From NCBI GenBank assembly GCA_050946935.1, contig JBMNVR010000014.1:1-64000 (forward strand): a stretch of DNA of 64,000 nt, given 5' to 3'. The notes beneath the pieces were generated by a model. It worked only from the letters and a program-made list of their open reading frames with translations. It was not told the origin of the DNA and ran no database searches. Source of the DNA: UQRS01 sp050946935 (GTDB lineage: Bacteria; Bacillota; Clostridia; Oscillospirales; Acutalibacteraceae). This document shows positions 8,366 through 16,714 of this stretch, piece after piece. Within the stretch, counting starts at the first letter, position 1, and the number at the start of each line of letters is the position of its first letter. The translations under genes were made by a program, and so were the position numbers.

Positions 8366-9058
8366 ATGGATGAACGGTTTTCCCGCACCGCCCGCCTGAT
8401 CGGGAGAGAATCGGTCGAACGGCTGAACCAATGCACGGTGGCGGTTTTCGGCCTCGGCGGGGTAGGGGCTGCGGCGGTCGAGGGGCTGGCCCGCGGCGGA
8501 ATCGGCGGTCTTTTGCTGATCGACCGGGACGTGGTGGATATCACGAACCTCAATCGGCAGCTTCTGGCTCTGACCTCCAACCTCGGCCGGCCGAAGGCGG
8601 AGGTCATGCGCGATCGGGTGCTGGATATCCACCCGGCGGCGCGGGTGCGTGCGCAGCAGATTTTCGTCCATCACGATACGATGGGAGAGATTGACCTTTC
8701 CGGCGTGGATTACATTGTGGACGCGATGGACAATCTGACTGCGAAGCTCCTGCTGGCCGAGACGGCGGAGGAAAAGGGGATCCCCCTGATCTCCTCTATG
8801 GGGACGGGAAACAAGCTCGATCCGACCCGGTTTGAAGTGGCTGACATTTACGAAACTTCGATTTGTCCGCTGGCGCGGATCATGCGCAAAGAACTGCGCA
8901 AACGCGGTATTGATCGGCTCAAGGTCGTTTATTCCAGAGAACCGGCTCTTTGTCCGGACGGCGATCCGCGGCTGCCGGCCAGCATCTCCTTTGTGCCGCC
9001 GGTCGCCGGCATGATCCTGGCGGGCGAAGTAATCAAGGATCTGCTTGCCGGCGCATAA
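8366..9058 (+). CDS. tcdA: tRNA threonylcarbamoyladenosine dehydratase (TcdA, E1-like ThiF family)
   Basis: TcdA cyclises t6A37 of ANN-decoding tRNAs to ct6A using ATP. The 230-residue protein shows the E1 nucleotide-binding loop GLGGVGAAAVEGLARGG, the DxD-type LIDRDVVDITNLNRQ, DAMDNLTAKLLL and a C-terminal PPVAGMILAGEVI. The short length and the absence of sulfur-carrier genes nearby favour TcdA over ThiF or MoeB. The ATG at 8366 follows a strong GGAGGAGG by 10 nt. It is the first gene after a terminator and may share a transcript with the downstream lipid kinase (66 nt gap). Confidence 0.85.
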   Translation: MDERFSRTARLIGRESVERLNQCTVAVFGLGGVGAAAVEGLARGGIGGLLLIDRDVVDITNLNRQLLALTSNLGRPKAEVMRDRVLDIHPAARVRAQQIFVHHDTMGEIDLSGVDYIVDAMDNLTAKLLLAETAEEKGIPLISSMGTGNKLDPTRFEVADIYETSICPLARIMRKELRKRGIDRLKVVYSREPALCPDGDPRLPASISFVPPVAGMILAGEVIKDLLAGA

Positions 9059-9124
9059 GAGCCGCGAGAAACGGTTCAAAATGCGATTTTGGAAGAGGAT
9101 TTTTCGGGAAGGAGCCTTGCTTGC

Positions 9125-10093
9125 ATGACGCATTTATTTATCATCAATCCGACGGCGGGAAAGAAAAATCGCGCTGCCGAGATCCGGGAGCAGATCGAAG
9201 CCTTAAATTTACAAAACGTGCAGATTGCCCAGACCCGTTCGGTGGAGGAGGCACGGGAGGTGGTGCATTCCGCCTGTGCGGCTGGCGAGCCGCTTCGCAT
9301 CTATGCCTGCGGCGGCGACGGCACTCTGCGGGAGGTGCTGGAGACTGCCTATCCTTTCCCACAGGTGGAGGTTGGGGTCCTCGCGGTGGGGTCGGGCAAC
9401 GATTTTGTCCGCAGCTTTCCGGCCTACGCGCGCACGGATTTTCAGGATGTCGGCCGGCTGGTAAAGGGAGAGTCGGTTCCGCTTGACCTGCTGCGGGCGG
9501 GAAACCATATCAGCATCAATATTGTTTCGGCCGGATACGATTCGGCCGTGGCGGAAAATATGGTCAAGTTCAAGCGCCTGCCTTTTATAAGCGGCACGCT
9601 GGCATATAAAATTTCCCTGATTTATTGTCTGTTGCACAAACGAACCCACCGATTCACCCTGACGGCCGACGGCCAGCCGGTAGAGGATCCGGACGATCGC
9701 TATACCTTTGCGCTGGCTGCCAACGGACGGTTTTACGGGGGCGGATTCAAAGCTGCGCCATACGCCGAATTGTCTGACGGGCTGATTGATTTTATCCGGA
9801 TTCCGCGGGTATCGGTATGGACCTTTTTTCAGTTTATTGCCATCTTTAAGCGGGGAGAGCATCTTGAAAAAATGCCGATCGTCCGGATGAAGCGCTGCCG
9901 CCGGCTGAAAATTTCCGCTGACCGGCCGATCTCCCTCAATCTGGATGGGGAGATTCTGCCTCTCCGGGACCCGGAGATTGAGATTCTGCCCTCTGCGGTG
10001 CGGTTTATTCTTCCGGCGGCAAGGGAGCGCGCAGCGGTTGGGTCGGACGGACGCCCCGATCGGGTGCTCAAATCCGAAAAAATCCGGGTATAA
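9125..10093 (+). CDS. Diacylglycerol/lipid kinase-like protein (DagK/YegS family)
   Basis: The family phosphorylates diacylglycerol or related lipids at the cytoplasmic membrane face. In 322 residues I see the N-terminal IINPTAGKK, the nucleotide-binding GGDGTLREVL and the GSGNDFVRSF motif, followed by the C-terminal beta-sandwich with ANGRFYGGGFKAAP. The ATG at 9125 lies about 9 nt after AAGGAG. Exact substrate cannot be told from sequence; DgkB-like recycling of diacylglycerol is most likely. The C-terminal 20 residues are basic and probably disordered. Confidence 0.87.
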   Translation: MTHLFIINPTAGKKNRAAEIREQIEALNLQNVQIAQTRSVEEAREVVHSACAAGEPLRIYACGGDGTLREVLETAYPFPQVEVGVLAVGSGNDFVRSFPAYARTDFQDVGRLVKGESVPLDLLRAGNHISINIVSAGYDSAVAENMVKFKRLPFISGTLAYKISLIYCLLHKRTHRFTLTADGQPVEDPDDRYTFALAANGRFYGGGFKAAPYAELSDGLIDFIRIPRVSVWTFFQFIAIFKRGEHLEKMPIVRMKRCRRLKISADRPISLNLDGEILPLRDPEIEILPSAVRFILPAARERAAVGSDGRPDRVLKSEKIRV

Positions 10094-10268
10094 CCGATCG
10101 TTTCTGCGAAAAAACGAATCTTGATGCCGGGCGCTCGTCATGATTTACCGGGCGAGAGGCGCACGTGCAGGAGATAGTGCTTGACGGAAATATCGTGTAT
10201 TCCGCTTTGTGGCGGCGGCCGTTTGACACATTTGCACGCGCGGGACGCTTGAAAACGGAGGTGTAGGC

Positions 10269-10850
10269 GTGATTTTGCTGATCGGGGGTGAAAGCTGCAC
10301 CGGAAAAACCCTGCTGGCGCAGCGTTTGCTGGAAACGTGCGGTGTTCCCTATCTTTCGGCCGACCATGTGAAGATGGGGATGATCCGAGGTGGCTTGGTG
10401 GATTTTACGGCTGAGGATGACGACAATTTGATTTGTGGACGGCTGTGGGGCGTGCTCTCCGGCATTTTGAAAACGGCGGTCGAAAATCGTCAGCATTTGA
10501 TTATGGAGGGATGCTATTTCCGCCCCGAGCTGACCGCCGGGCTGGAGGAACGGTATCGCGGTGTGGTGCGGGAGGTCTATCTCGGCTTTTCGGAGGGATA
10601 TATCCGCGCGCACTACGCCGATATTCTGGCTTACCGCAATACGATCGAGCGCCGTTTGTATCCGGAGGATCGGTCGGTGGACGACCTTATCGCGGCGCAC
10701 CGCGCGCTGCGCGCCGCGTGCGCGGACTGCGTCGGGTATTTTGAGGTGCAACGCGACTATGCGGCCGAGATAACAGCGCTGACCGATCGACTGACTGCCG
10801 ATATCCGGGAACAGATTGCCGCCGAAGACAAACCCTGTGGCACAGGATAA
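10269..10850 (+). CDS. Small P-loop kinase-like ATPase of unknown substrate
   Basis: This 193-residue protein starts with a Walker A motif (GGESCTGKT at residues 6-14) and then has the SADHVKMGMIRGG pattern of 2-phosphoglycerate-kinase or adenylylsulfate-kinase-like proteins. LIMEGCYFRPE resembles a Walker B strand. The GTG start at 10269 is backed by GGAGGTG 6 nt upstream. The 175 nt before it hold no gene I can see. Substrate and pathway are unknown. Confidence 0.7.
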   Translation: MILLIGGESCTGKTLLAQRLLETCGVPYLSADHVKMGMIRGGLVDFTAEDDDNLICGRLWGVLSGILKTAVENRQHLIMEGCYFRPELTAGLEERYRGVVREVYLGFSEGYIRAHYADILAYRNTIERRLYPEDRSVDDLIAAHRALRAACADCVGYFEVQRDYAAEITALTDRLTADIREQIAAEDKPCGTG

Positions 10851-10952
10851 ATATGAAATTCCTTTTCAGGTCGGTTGTCATATCCACAATAAAGGATCGG
10901 GCAATGCACAGCTCTTGCAACTCATACAGTTCCGAAACGAATCATATCGGCA

Positions 10953-11276
10953 ATGGCAAGCGAATATGAACAGAAGCAATCAGAGCTACAGCGGGGGTTG
11001 AAATCCATTACGGAACGCATTGACAAAATGGATATGCGCGAGGAATGTATACAGGAATTTATCAGCAAGGCGAAATCCTATATGGACATGCCAAAACGGA
11101 CACCTGAACCGCTGTGGGTATTTATCCGCAGAATCGAGGTGTACGAAAAAACTGCTCGTCCCTGCGGAAACCCTATCATCATCCACTATGCGTTTCAACT
11201 GCCCGAACGAAACGGTATACCTGTAATATCCAAAGTGATGCCTAAAGTGATGCCTATCGAAGAAAAGACTGCCTAA
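10953..11276 (+). pseudogene. C-terminal remnant of a large serine recombinase
   Basis: The 107-codon frame begins EYEQKQSEL and continues through a coiled-coil-like segment to WVFIRRIEVYEKTARPCGNPIIIHYAF, the style of C-terminal end found in large serine recombinases of conjugative or mobilisable elements (DUF4368-like). The N-terminal catalytic domain and zinc domain are absent, so it cannot act alone. In-frame codons extend upstream to about 10930 without a start signal. Its base composition is more AT-rich than its neighbours. It marks a decayed mobile element next to galE. Confidence 0.6.
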
Positions 11277-11282
11277 AAAGCA

Positions 11283-11312
11283 GTAACCGGAAGGCAAATG
11301 TCTTCCGGTTAC
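11283..11312. terminator. Perfect hairpin after the recombinase remnant
   Basis: GTAACCGGAAG (11283-11293) and CTTCCGGTTAC (11302-11312) form an 11-bp stem with an 8-nt loop. There is little T-run, so termination is plausible but not assured. The rest, up to 11468, holds no gene I can support. Confidence 0.5.
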
Positions 11313-11468
11313 TTACCGCCCTACAATTCTCCATGAAGAGCATCACGTTAAAAACGTCGGGGGTTTTAAATATTTCATCTGTTTGCTTGACAAGGGGCAG
11401 GTCGTTTATAGGCGGCTGTTCCGGTTTTGCGCCGGACCAAGCCGCGCATGTGTCAAGCGCAGTGAGCC

Positions 11469-12482
11469 TTAGTCGGCGTATCCCTGCGGATTGTTTTTCT
11501 GCCAGCGCCAGGTGTCCTCACACATACGGCGGGTGTCCAGCTCGGCCTCCCACCCGAGGACGTGCTTGGCCTTCCCGCAGTCGGCGTAGACAGTCGCCGG
11601 ATCGCCGGCGCGGCGGGGCGCGATTTCATAGGGAACAGGAACGCCGGTTGCCTCCTCAAACGCGTGAACCAGCTCGAGGACGCTGACCCCCTTGCCGGTG
11701 CCGAGATTGACCGCATCGCAGCCGGTGTTTTTGAGCACCCACTCCACCGCTTTGACGTGGCCTTTTGCCAGGTCGACCACATGGATATAATCCCGAACCC
11801 CGGTGCCGTCCGGAGTGGGATAGTCGTTGCCAAACACGTTCAGATGATCCAACCGGCCGACCGCCACCTGCGAGATATAGGGCATCAGGTTGTTCGGAAT
11901 GCCGCGGGGATCCTCCCCAATTGTGCCGCTTTCGTGCGCGCCGATCGGGTTGAAATACCGCAGGAGAGAGACGCTCCATTCCTGATTTGCCACCGTCAGG
12001 TCGCGGAGGATATACTCGTTGAACAGCTTGGTGCGGCCGTAAGGATTGATGGCACCGAGCGGCATATCCTCAGTCAGGGGCATGGTATCGCTCATGCCGT
12101 AGACCGTTGCAGAGGAGCTGAACACGATTTTCTTTACCGAGAATTCCTCCATCACCTGACAAAGGACGACCGTGCCGCTGATGTTGTTTTCGTAATAGGC
12201 CAGCGGAATCCGCACCGACTCACCGACTGCCTTGAGGCCGGCAAAATGGATGACCGCCTCAATTTTCTCCTTCCGGAAAATTTCCCGCAGTGCCTCGCGG
12301 TCAAGGACGTCGGCCTGATAGAACGGAACCGGCTTGCCGGTGATCGCCTCAATCCGGGAGAGAACCCCTTTCTTTGAATTGGAGAGGTTGTCGACGACCA
12401 CGATGTCGTAGCCGCTGTTTTGCAGCTCGACGCAGGTGTGGCTGCCGATGTATCCGGCGCCGCCGGTGATCAGAATCGCCAT
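11469..12482 (-). CDS. galE: UDP-glucose 4-epimerase
   Basis: GalE interconverts UDP-galactose and UDP-glucose with a tightly bound NAD. The 337-residue product has the Rossmann GGAGYIGSH at the N-terminus, FSSSATVYG supplying the catalytic Ser region, and YGRTK with Tyr148 and Lys152. The ATG at 12482 follows GGAAGGA; an upstream in-frame start at 12527 would add 15 basic residues with no match to the family. It is transcribed alone, divergent from purB. It can serve galactose use from the GH2 enzyme encoded at 54042-58148 and also envelope sugar supply. Confidence 0.95.
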   Translation of the reverse strand: MAILITGGAGYIGSHTCVELQNSGYDIVVVDNLSNSKKGVLSRIEAITGKPVPFYQADVLDREALREIFRKEKIEAVIHFAGLKAVGESVRIPLAYYENNISGTVVLCQVMEEFSVKKIVFSSSATVYGMSDTMPLTEDMPLGAINPYGRTKLFNEYILRDLTVANQEWSVSLLRYFNPIGAHESGTIGEDPRGIPNNLMPYISQVAVGRLDHLNVFGNDYPTPDGTGVRDYIHVVDLAKGHVKAVEWVLKNTGCDAVNLGTGKGVSVLELVHAFEEATGVPVPYEIAPRRAGDPATVYADCGKAKHVLGWEAELDTRRMCEDTWRWQKNNPQGYAD

Positions 12483-12574
12483 ATGCTGTCCATCCTTCCG
12501 TCCTGTTTTCGGCCGTTGTGCGCTCAAAAAGCTGCCGGCCCCTTAAAAAACCGGTTTATGTTTAGTATACCTCA

Positions 12575-12602
12575 ATTATACCGGAATTTGGCGGCTTGTC
12601 AA
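12575..12602 (-). promoter_or_regulatory. Sigma-A promoter for galE
   Basis: On the minus strand TTGACA (12597-12602) and TATAAT (12575-12580) are 16 bp apart, about 93 bp before the ATG. Confidence 0.75.
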
Positions 12603-12624
12603 TCAAACGAATTTATGAAAATAC

Positions 12625-12653
12625 TGGACTTGAAGGCTTTTTCTATGTATAAT
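12625..12653 (+). promoter_or_regulatory. Probable promoter for purB
   Basis: A consensus TATAAT (12648-12653) is preceded at 17 bp by a weak TGGACT (12625-12630). It lies back to back with the galE promoter. Confidence 0.45.
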
Positions 12654-12708
12654 ATTCCTTGAATAAAAAGCGCGGCCGCGGATGCGGTCGGAAGATTTGG
12701 GGGACGCA

Positions 12709-14142
12709 ATGATGAAAAACAGCTATGAAAGCCCGCTTTGTTCGCGTTATGCGAGCGAAGAAATGCAGTATCTTTTCTCGCCCGATATGAAATTTTCAAC
12801 CTGGCGGCGGCTCTGGGTCGCTTTGGCCGAGGCGGAGCAGGAACTGGGCCTGCCCATCACCGACGAGCAGATTGCCGAGATGAAGGCGCACATCACCGAC
12901 ATAGATTACGACGTCGCGGCCGCGCGGGAAAAGGAGGTCCGCCACGACGTGATGGCGCACGTCTACGCCTATGGGCTGCAATGCCCGAAAGCCAAGGGGA
13001 TTATCCACCTTGGCGCGACCTCCTGTTATGTCGGGGACAATACCGATATTATTATTATGACCGAGGCACTGCGTCTTGTCAAAAAGAAGCTGGTCAGCCT
13101 GATCGCCGAGCTTTCCAAATTCGCCATGGCGCAAAAAGATCAGCCTACTTTGGCTTTCACCCACTTTCAGCCGGCACAGCCGACGACGGTAGGTAAGCGG
13201 GCGTCCCTCTGGTTGTACGACCTCGTGCTGGATCTGGAGGAGCTGGAGCATCGTCTTGCCTCGATGAAGCTGCTCGGCTCCAAGGGAACGACCGGCACGC
13301 AGGCCAGCTTCCTCGAGCTGTTCGAGGGGGATCATGAGAAGGTGCGCGCCCTCGACCGCAGGATTGCCGAGAAGATGGGATACAATGCCTGCCAGCCGGT
13401 ATCGGGACAGACCTATTCCCGCAAGGTGGACAGCTTTGTGCTGAGCACTTTGAGCGGTATCGCGCAGAGCGCCATGAAGTTTTCTAACGACCTGCGCCTG
13501 CTTCAGCATTTGAAGGAGGTGGAAGAACCGTTTGAAAGGCATCAGATCGGCTCCTCCGCCATGGCGTACAAACGCAATCCCATGCGCAGCGAGCGGATTT
13601 CTTCCCTTGCGCGGTATGTAATTGCCGACGCCGTCAATCCCGCGATCACTGCCGCGACCCAGTGGTTTGAACGCACCCTCGATGACTCGGCCAACAAGCG
13701 GATCAGCGTGCCGGAGGCTTTCCTGGCCGTCGACGCGATCCTCAGCCTCTACATCAACGTGGTAGACGGGCTGGTCGTTTATCCCAAGGTGATTGAGCAG
13801 CGGCTGCAAAAGGAACTGCCCTTTATGGCGACCGAAAACATCATGATGCAGGCGGTCAAAAAGGGCGGCGACCGGCAGGAGCTGCACGAGCGTATCCGTG
13901 TCCATTCGATGGCCGCTTCCCGCCGCGTGAAGGAGGAGGGGCTGGAAAACGACCTTGTCGACCGGATTGCCGGCGACCCTCTCTTCGGCATGTCGAAGGA
14001 AGAGATTTTGCAGGTCTTAAAACCGGAGAATTTTGTCGGCCGCGCCCCGCAGCAGACGGCTGAATTCGTGGAGGAGGTCGTCCGCCCGATTTTGGAGGAG
14101 AATGCCGACCTTCTCGGTGTAAAGGTGGAGATCAACGTATAA
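12709..14142 (+). CDS. purB: Adenylosuccinate lyase
   Basis: PurB catalyses two steps of purine synthesis: cleavage of SAICAR and of adenylosuccinate, releasing fumarate. The 477-residue product carries the fumarase-superfamily signature SSAMAYKRNPMRSE, with the catalytic Ser loop, an early HLGATSCYVGDNTD and THFQPAQPTTVGKR. The family tetramer is cytosolic. Start 12709 or the adjacent ATG at 12712 both fit GGGGGA upstream. It is monocistronic, bounded by a terminator. Confidence 0.95.
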   Translation: MMKNSYESPLCSRYASEEMQYLFSPDMKFSTWRRLWVALAEAEQELGLPITDEQIAEMKAHITDIDYDVAAAREKEVRHDVMAHVYAYGLQCPKAKGIIHLGATSCYVGDNTDIIIMTEALRLVKKKLVSLIAELSKFAMAQKDQPTLAFTHFQPAQPTTVGKRASLWLYDLVLDLEELEHRLASMKLLGSKGTTGTQASFLELFEGDHEKVRALDRRIAEKMGYNACQPVSGQTYSRKVDSFVLSTLSGIAQSAMKFSNDLRLLQHLKEVEEPFERHQIGSSAMAYKRNPMRSERISSLARYVIADAVNPAITAATQWFERTLDDSANKRISVPEAFLAVDAILSLYINVVDGLVVYPKVIEQRLQKELPFMATENIMMQAVKKGGDRQELHERIRVHSMAASRRVKEEGLENDLVDRIAGDPLFGMSKEEILQVLKPENFVGRAPQQTAEFVEEVVRPILEENADLLGVKVEINV

Positions 14143-14166
14143 CCGCACCTCAGCATTGTTTGTCCG

Positions 14167-14200
14167 GCGCCTCGGCCCTTTTGGGGGCCGGGGCGCTTTT
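14167..14200 (+). terminator. Terminator after purB
   Basis: GCGCCTCGGCC pairs with GGCCGGGGCGC and is followed by TTTT. Confidence 0.85.
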
Positions 14201-14280
14201 GCATGGGAAGCTTTCTTTTGGATGGCGGAGAGTTCTGCCGCGACGTAAGGCGGCGTCTAATGGAAAAACTTTTTTCGGGC

Positions 14281-14324
14281 TTGACAAGCGGAATTTTTGC
14301 GCATATAATTAGTTAGAAAACTAA
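14281..14324 (+). promoter_or_regulatory. MarR-gene promoter with overlapping operator dyad
   Basis: TTGACA (14281-14286) and TATAAT (14304-14309) are spaced by 17 bp. A perfect dyad, TTAGTT-AGAA-AACTAA (14309-14324), overlaps the end of the -10. This is the classic layout of MarR autorepression; that the MarR protein binds here is inference. Confidence 0.7.
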
Positions 14325-14349
14325 ATAATTCAAAAATAAAGGATGTGAG

Positions 14350-14877
14350 ATGATGCGGCGAAATACACGTGGCCGCCCGCCCTGTGAGGAGGATATGCCG
14401 GTGACCATGCTGGTCAATGAGCTGTCCCGATTGTTTCATAATGAAATGCGGCAGGAAAGCAGTGCGATCGGGATGAAGAACGGCTATCGACATTTGCTGT
14501 TTCATCTGGCGAAAGAGGAGAATCTTTCTCAGTTGGAACTAGCCGAACGAACCCACCTGAAGGCGCCGACCATTAGCGTCACGCTGACCAAGATGGAGGC
14601 GGAGGGTCTTGTGACCAAGACGGTCGACCCGGCCGACGCGCGTTCGATCAGAGTCTCCCTGACCGAAAAAGGCCGGGCGCTGGACGACAGGATGCGGGAG
14701 CGGATTATGCAAAAGGATCGCGTTTTTACCGAAAGCCTATCGGAAGAAGAGGTCGTGACCCTCAGAACGCTGCTGATCCGGATACGGCGGCATCTGTTTG
14801 AAAGCGGATGGGGAGAGGGGTGCGCACCGGGCGAACCGCAGCCTCCGTCTGCCAATCGGAGGGAAACGGATGTATGA
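14350..14877 (+). CDS. MarR-family transcriptional regulator
   Basis: The 175-residue protein has a winged-helix core: LSQLELAERTHLKAPTISVTLTKMEAEGLV as recognition helices and the wing DPADARSIRVSLTEKG. MarR proteins are dimers that bind small palindromes and release DNA on binding a ligand. The gene is 88 nt upstream of a two-gene ABC exporter and likely controls it in response to an antimicrobial or lipid-like compound. The proline-rich tail after residue 155 is unusual. SD AAAGGA lies upstream of the ATG; 14353 is an alternative. Confidence 0.88.
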   Translation: MMRRNTRGRPPCEEDMPVTMLVNELSRLFHNEMRQESSAIGMKNGYRHLLFHLAKEENLSQLELAERTHLKAPTISVTLTKMEAEGLVTKTVDPADARSIRVSLTEKGRALDDRMRERIMQKDRVFTESLSEEEVVTLRTLLIRIRRHLFESGWGEGCAPGEPQPPSANRRETDV

Positions 14878-14965
14878 CCGACAGCTCTCGGCGCTTGGCG
14901 CTGTTTTTTGTAAACCGGAAAGAAAGGGCGCTTCCGCGATTTTTGCGGAGCGTTAAGGTGTACAT

Positions 14966-16714
14966 ATGAAGCAAAAAAACAAGGAAAAAAAGCTGTTACC
15001 GTATCTTTTACGGTATTGGAAGATCGCGATTGTCTCTCCCATTTTTATGCTGGGAGAGGTCCTGGTCGATCTTTTGCAGCCGACCCTTATGTCCAAAATT
15101 GTGGATGAGGGCGTGCTGGGCGGCAATATGACCGTAATCATTCAGACCGGTCTGCTGATGCTCGGGCTGGTGATTGTCGGTGGCGCGGTTGGTGTTGCGG
15201 CGGCCGGATTTGCCAGTACGGCGTCGCAGAATTTCGGCAACGATTTGCGCTGTGATACCTTTGACCGGGTGCTGCATCTGTCCTTGCAGCAGACCGATCG
15301 GTTTACGACCGGCTCTCTCGTCACCCGGCTGACCAACGATATTACGGCAGTGCAGGATTTATCCTCCATGGCGCTGCGGATGTTCGTGCGGGCGCCGATC
15401 AGCTTTATCGGCGGGATTATTATGGCGGTGCGGCTGAACGTCAATTTCGGCATCGTGCTGCTCTGCGCCCTGCCGTTTGAGCTGGTCTTTATCCTCCTGA
15501 TTCTGCGCAAGGCCAGCCCGCTTTTCACGGTTGTGCAGCAAAAGCTGGACAAGGTCAATGCCGTCGTGCAGGAGAATGTCACCGGTGCTCGGATGGTCAA
15601 GGCCTATGTGAACGAGGCGTATGAGGAAAAAAGGTTTAAAACCGCCAACGACGACCTGATGAACACCAACTACCGGGTACAGAGGCTGATGGCGACCGCC
15701 ATGCCGGTTCTGACTCTCTTTATGAATGCGGTGGTTGTGATCATCATCCTGATCGGCGGCTGGCAGGCGCAGGCCGCGAAAATGGAGGTTGGCAGCATCA
15801 TGGCGGGGGTTACCTATACGACCCAGATTCTGATGTCGATCATGATGGTCAGCATGATGTTCCAGACCATCTCCCGGTCGAGGGCTTCGGCTGCCCGAAT
15901 CCGTGAGGTGCTGAATACCGAGCCGTGTATTGAGGGCGGCGGCGAACGGATGGGGATCGAGCACGGCGCTGTCTCGTTCCGGAATGTTTCTTTCCGGTAT
16001 CCGTCGGCGGCCGGCGCGCCGGTGCTCGAATCCATTGATCTGGATATTGGCGGTGGAGAAAATGTCGCCATTCTCGGTGTGACGGGGGCGGGCAAAACCT
16101 CTCTGGTCAGCCTGATCCCGCGGTTTTACGACGTGACCGGCGGCAGCGTTTGGGTGGACGGCCGGGATGTGAGGGAGTACGACCTCGACGCGTTGCGGAG
16201 CCGGATCGGCTATGTGCTGCAAAAAAGCGAGCTGTTTTCGGGCAGCATTGCCGACAACATTCGTTGGGGAAATCCGGACGCCAGCGATGAGGATGTCCGG
16301 TCCGCCGCACGCATCGCGCAGGCCGACGAATTTATCGAGGGCTTTCAGCATGGCTATGATACAATCATCGGGGAGAAAGGTTCCTCCCTTTCTGGTGGGC
16401 AGAAGCAGCGGCTCTGCATCGCACGGGCTATTCTGAGAAATCCGGAGATTCTGATTTTCGACGACAGCACCTCGGCACTTGACCTCGGGACCGAGGCGCG
16501 GCTGCAAAAGTCTCTGCGGGAGAATCTGAATGGCACAACGGTCATCACGATCGCCCAGCGGGTAGCCAGCGTGAAAAGCGCCGACCGTATCGTCGTGCTG
16601 GAGAACGGCACTGTCGCCGCCTGCGGCAGCCATGAGGTGCTTTTGAAAACCAGCGCGGTTTACCGTGATATCTATAATTCCCAGGTAGGAGAGGGGGAGA
16701 AAATCCATGCCTAG
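14966..16714 (+). CDS. ABC exporter half-transporter with degenerate ATPase site
   Basis: This 582-residue protein has an N-terminal six-helix type I exporter membrane domain (about 1-320) and a C-terminal ATPase. Walker A GVTGAGKTS and signature LSGGQKQR are intact, but the Walker B reads ILIFDDSTSALD, with Asp where the catalytic Glu normally sits, and the switch loop reads IAQR instead of IAHR. This is the pattern of the degenerate half of heterodimeric exporters such as BmrC/BmrD or TM287/288. Its 8-bp overlap with the next gene supports obligate pairing. Export of a drug, peptide or lipid is likely; substrate unknown. Confidence 0.92.
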   Translation: MKQKNKEKKLLPYLLRYWKIAIVSPIFMLGEVLVDLLQPTLMSKIVDEGVLGGNMTVIIQTGLLMLGLVIVGGAVGVAAAGFASTASQNFGNDLRCDTFDRVLHLSLQQTDRFTTGSLVTRLTNDITAVQDLSSMALRMFVRAPISFIGGIIMAVRLNVNFGIVLLCALPFELVFILLILRKASPLFTVVQQKLDKVNAVVQENVTGARMVKAYVNEAYEEKRFKTANDDLMNTNYRVQRLMATAMPVLTLFMNAVVVIIILIGGWQAQAAKMEVGSIMAGVTYTTQILMSIMMVSMMFQTISRSRASAARIREVLNTEPCIEGGGERMGIEHGAVSFRNVSFRYPSAAGAPVLESIDLDIGGGENVAILGVTGAGKTSLVSLIPRFYDVTGGSVWVDGRDVREYDLDALRSRIGYVLQKSELFSGSIADNIRWGNPDASDEDVRSAARIAQADEFIEGFQHGYDTIIGEKGSSLSGGQKQRLCIARAILRNPEILIFDDSTSALDLGTEARLQKSLRENLNGTTVITIAQRVASVKSADRIVVLENGTVAACGSHEVLLKTSAVYRDIYNSQVGEGEKIHA

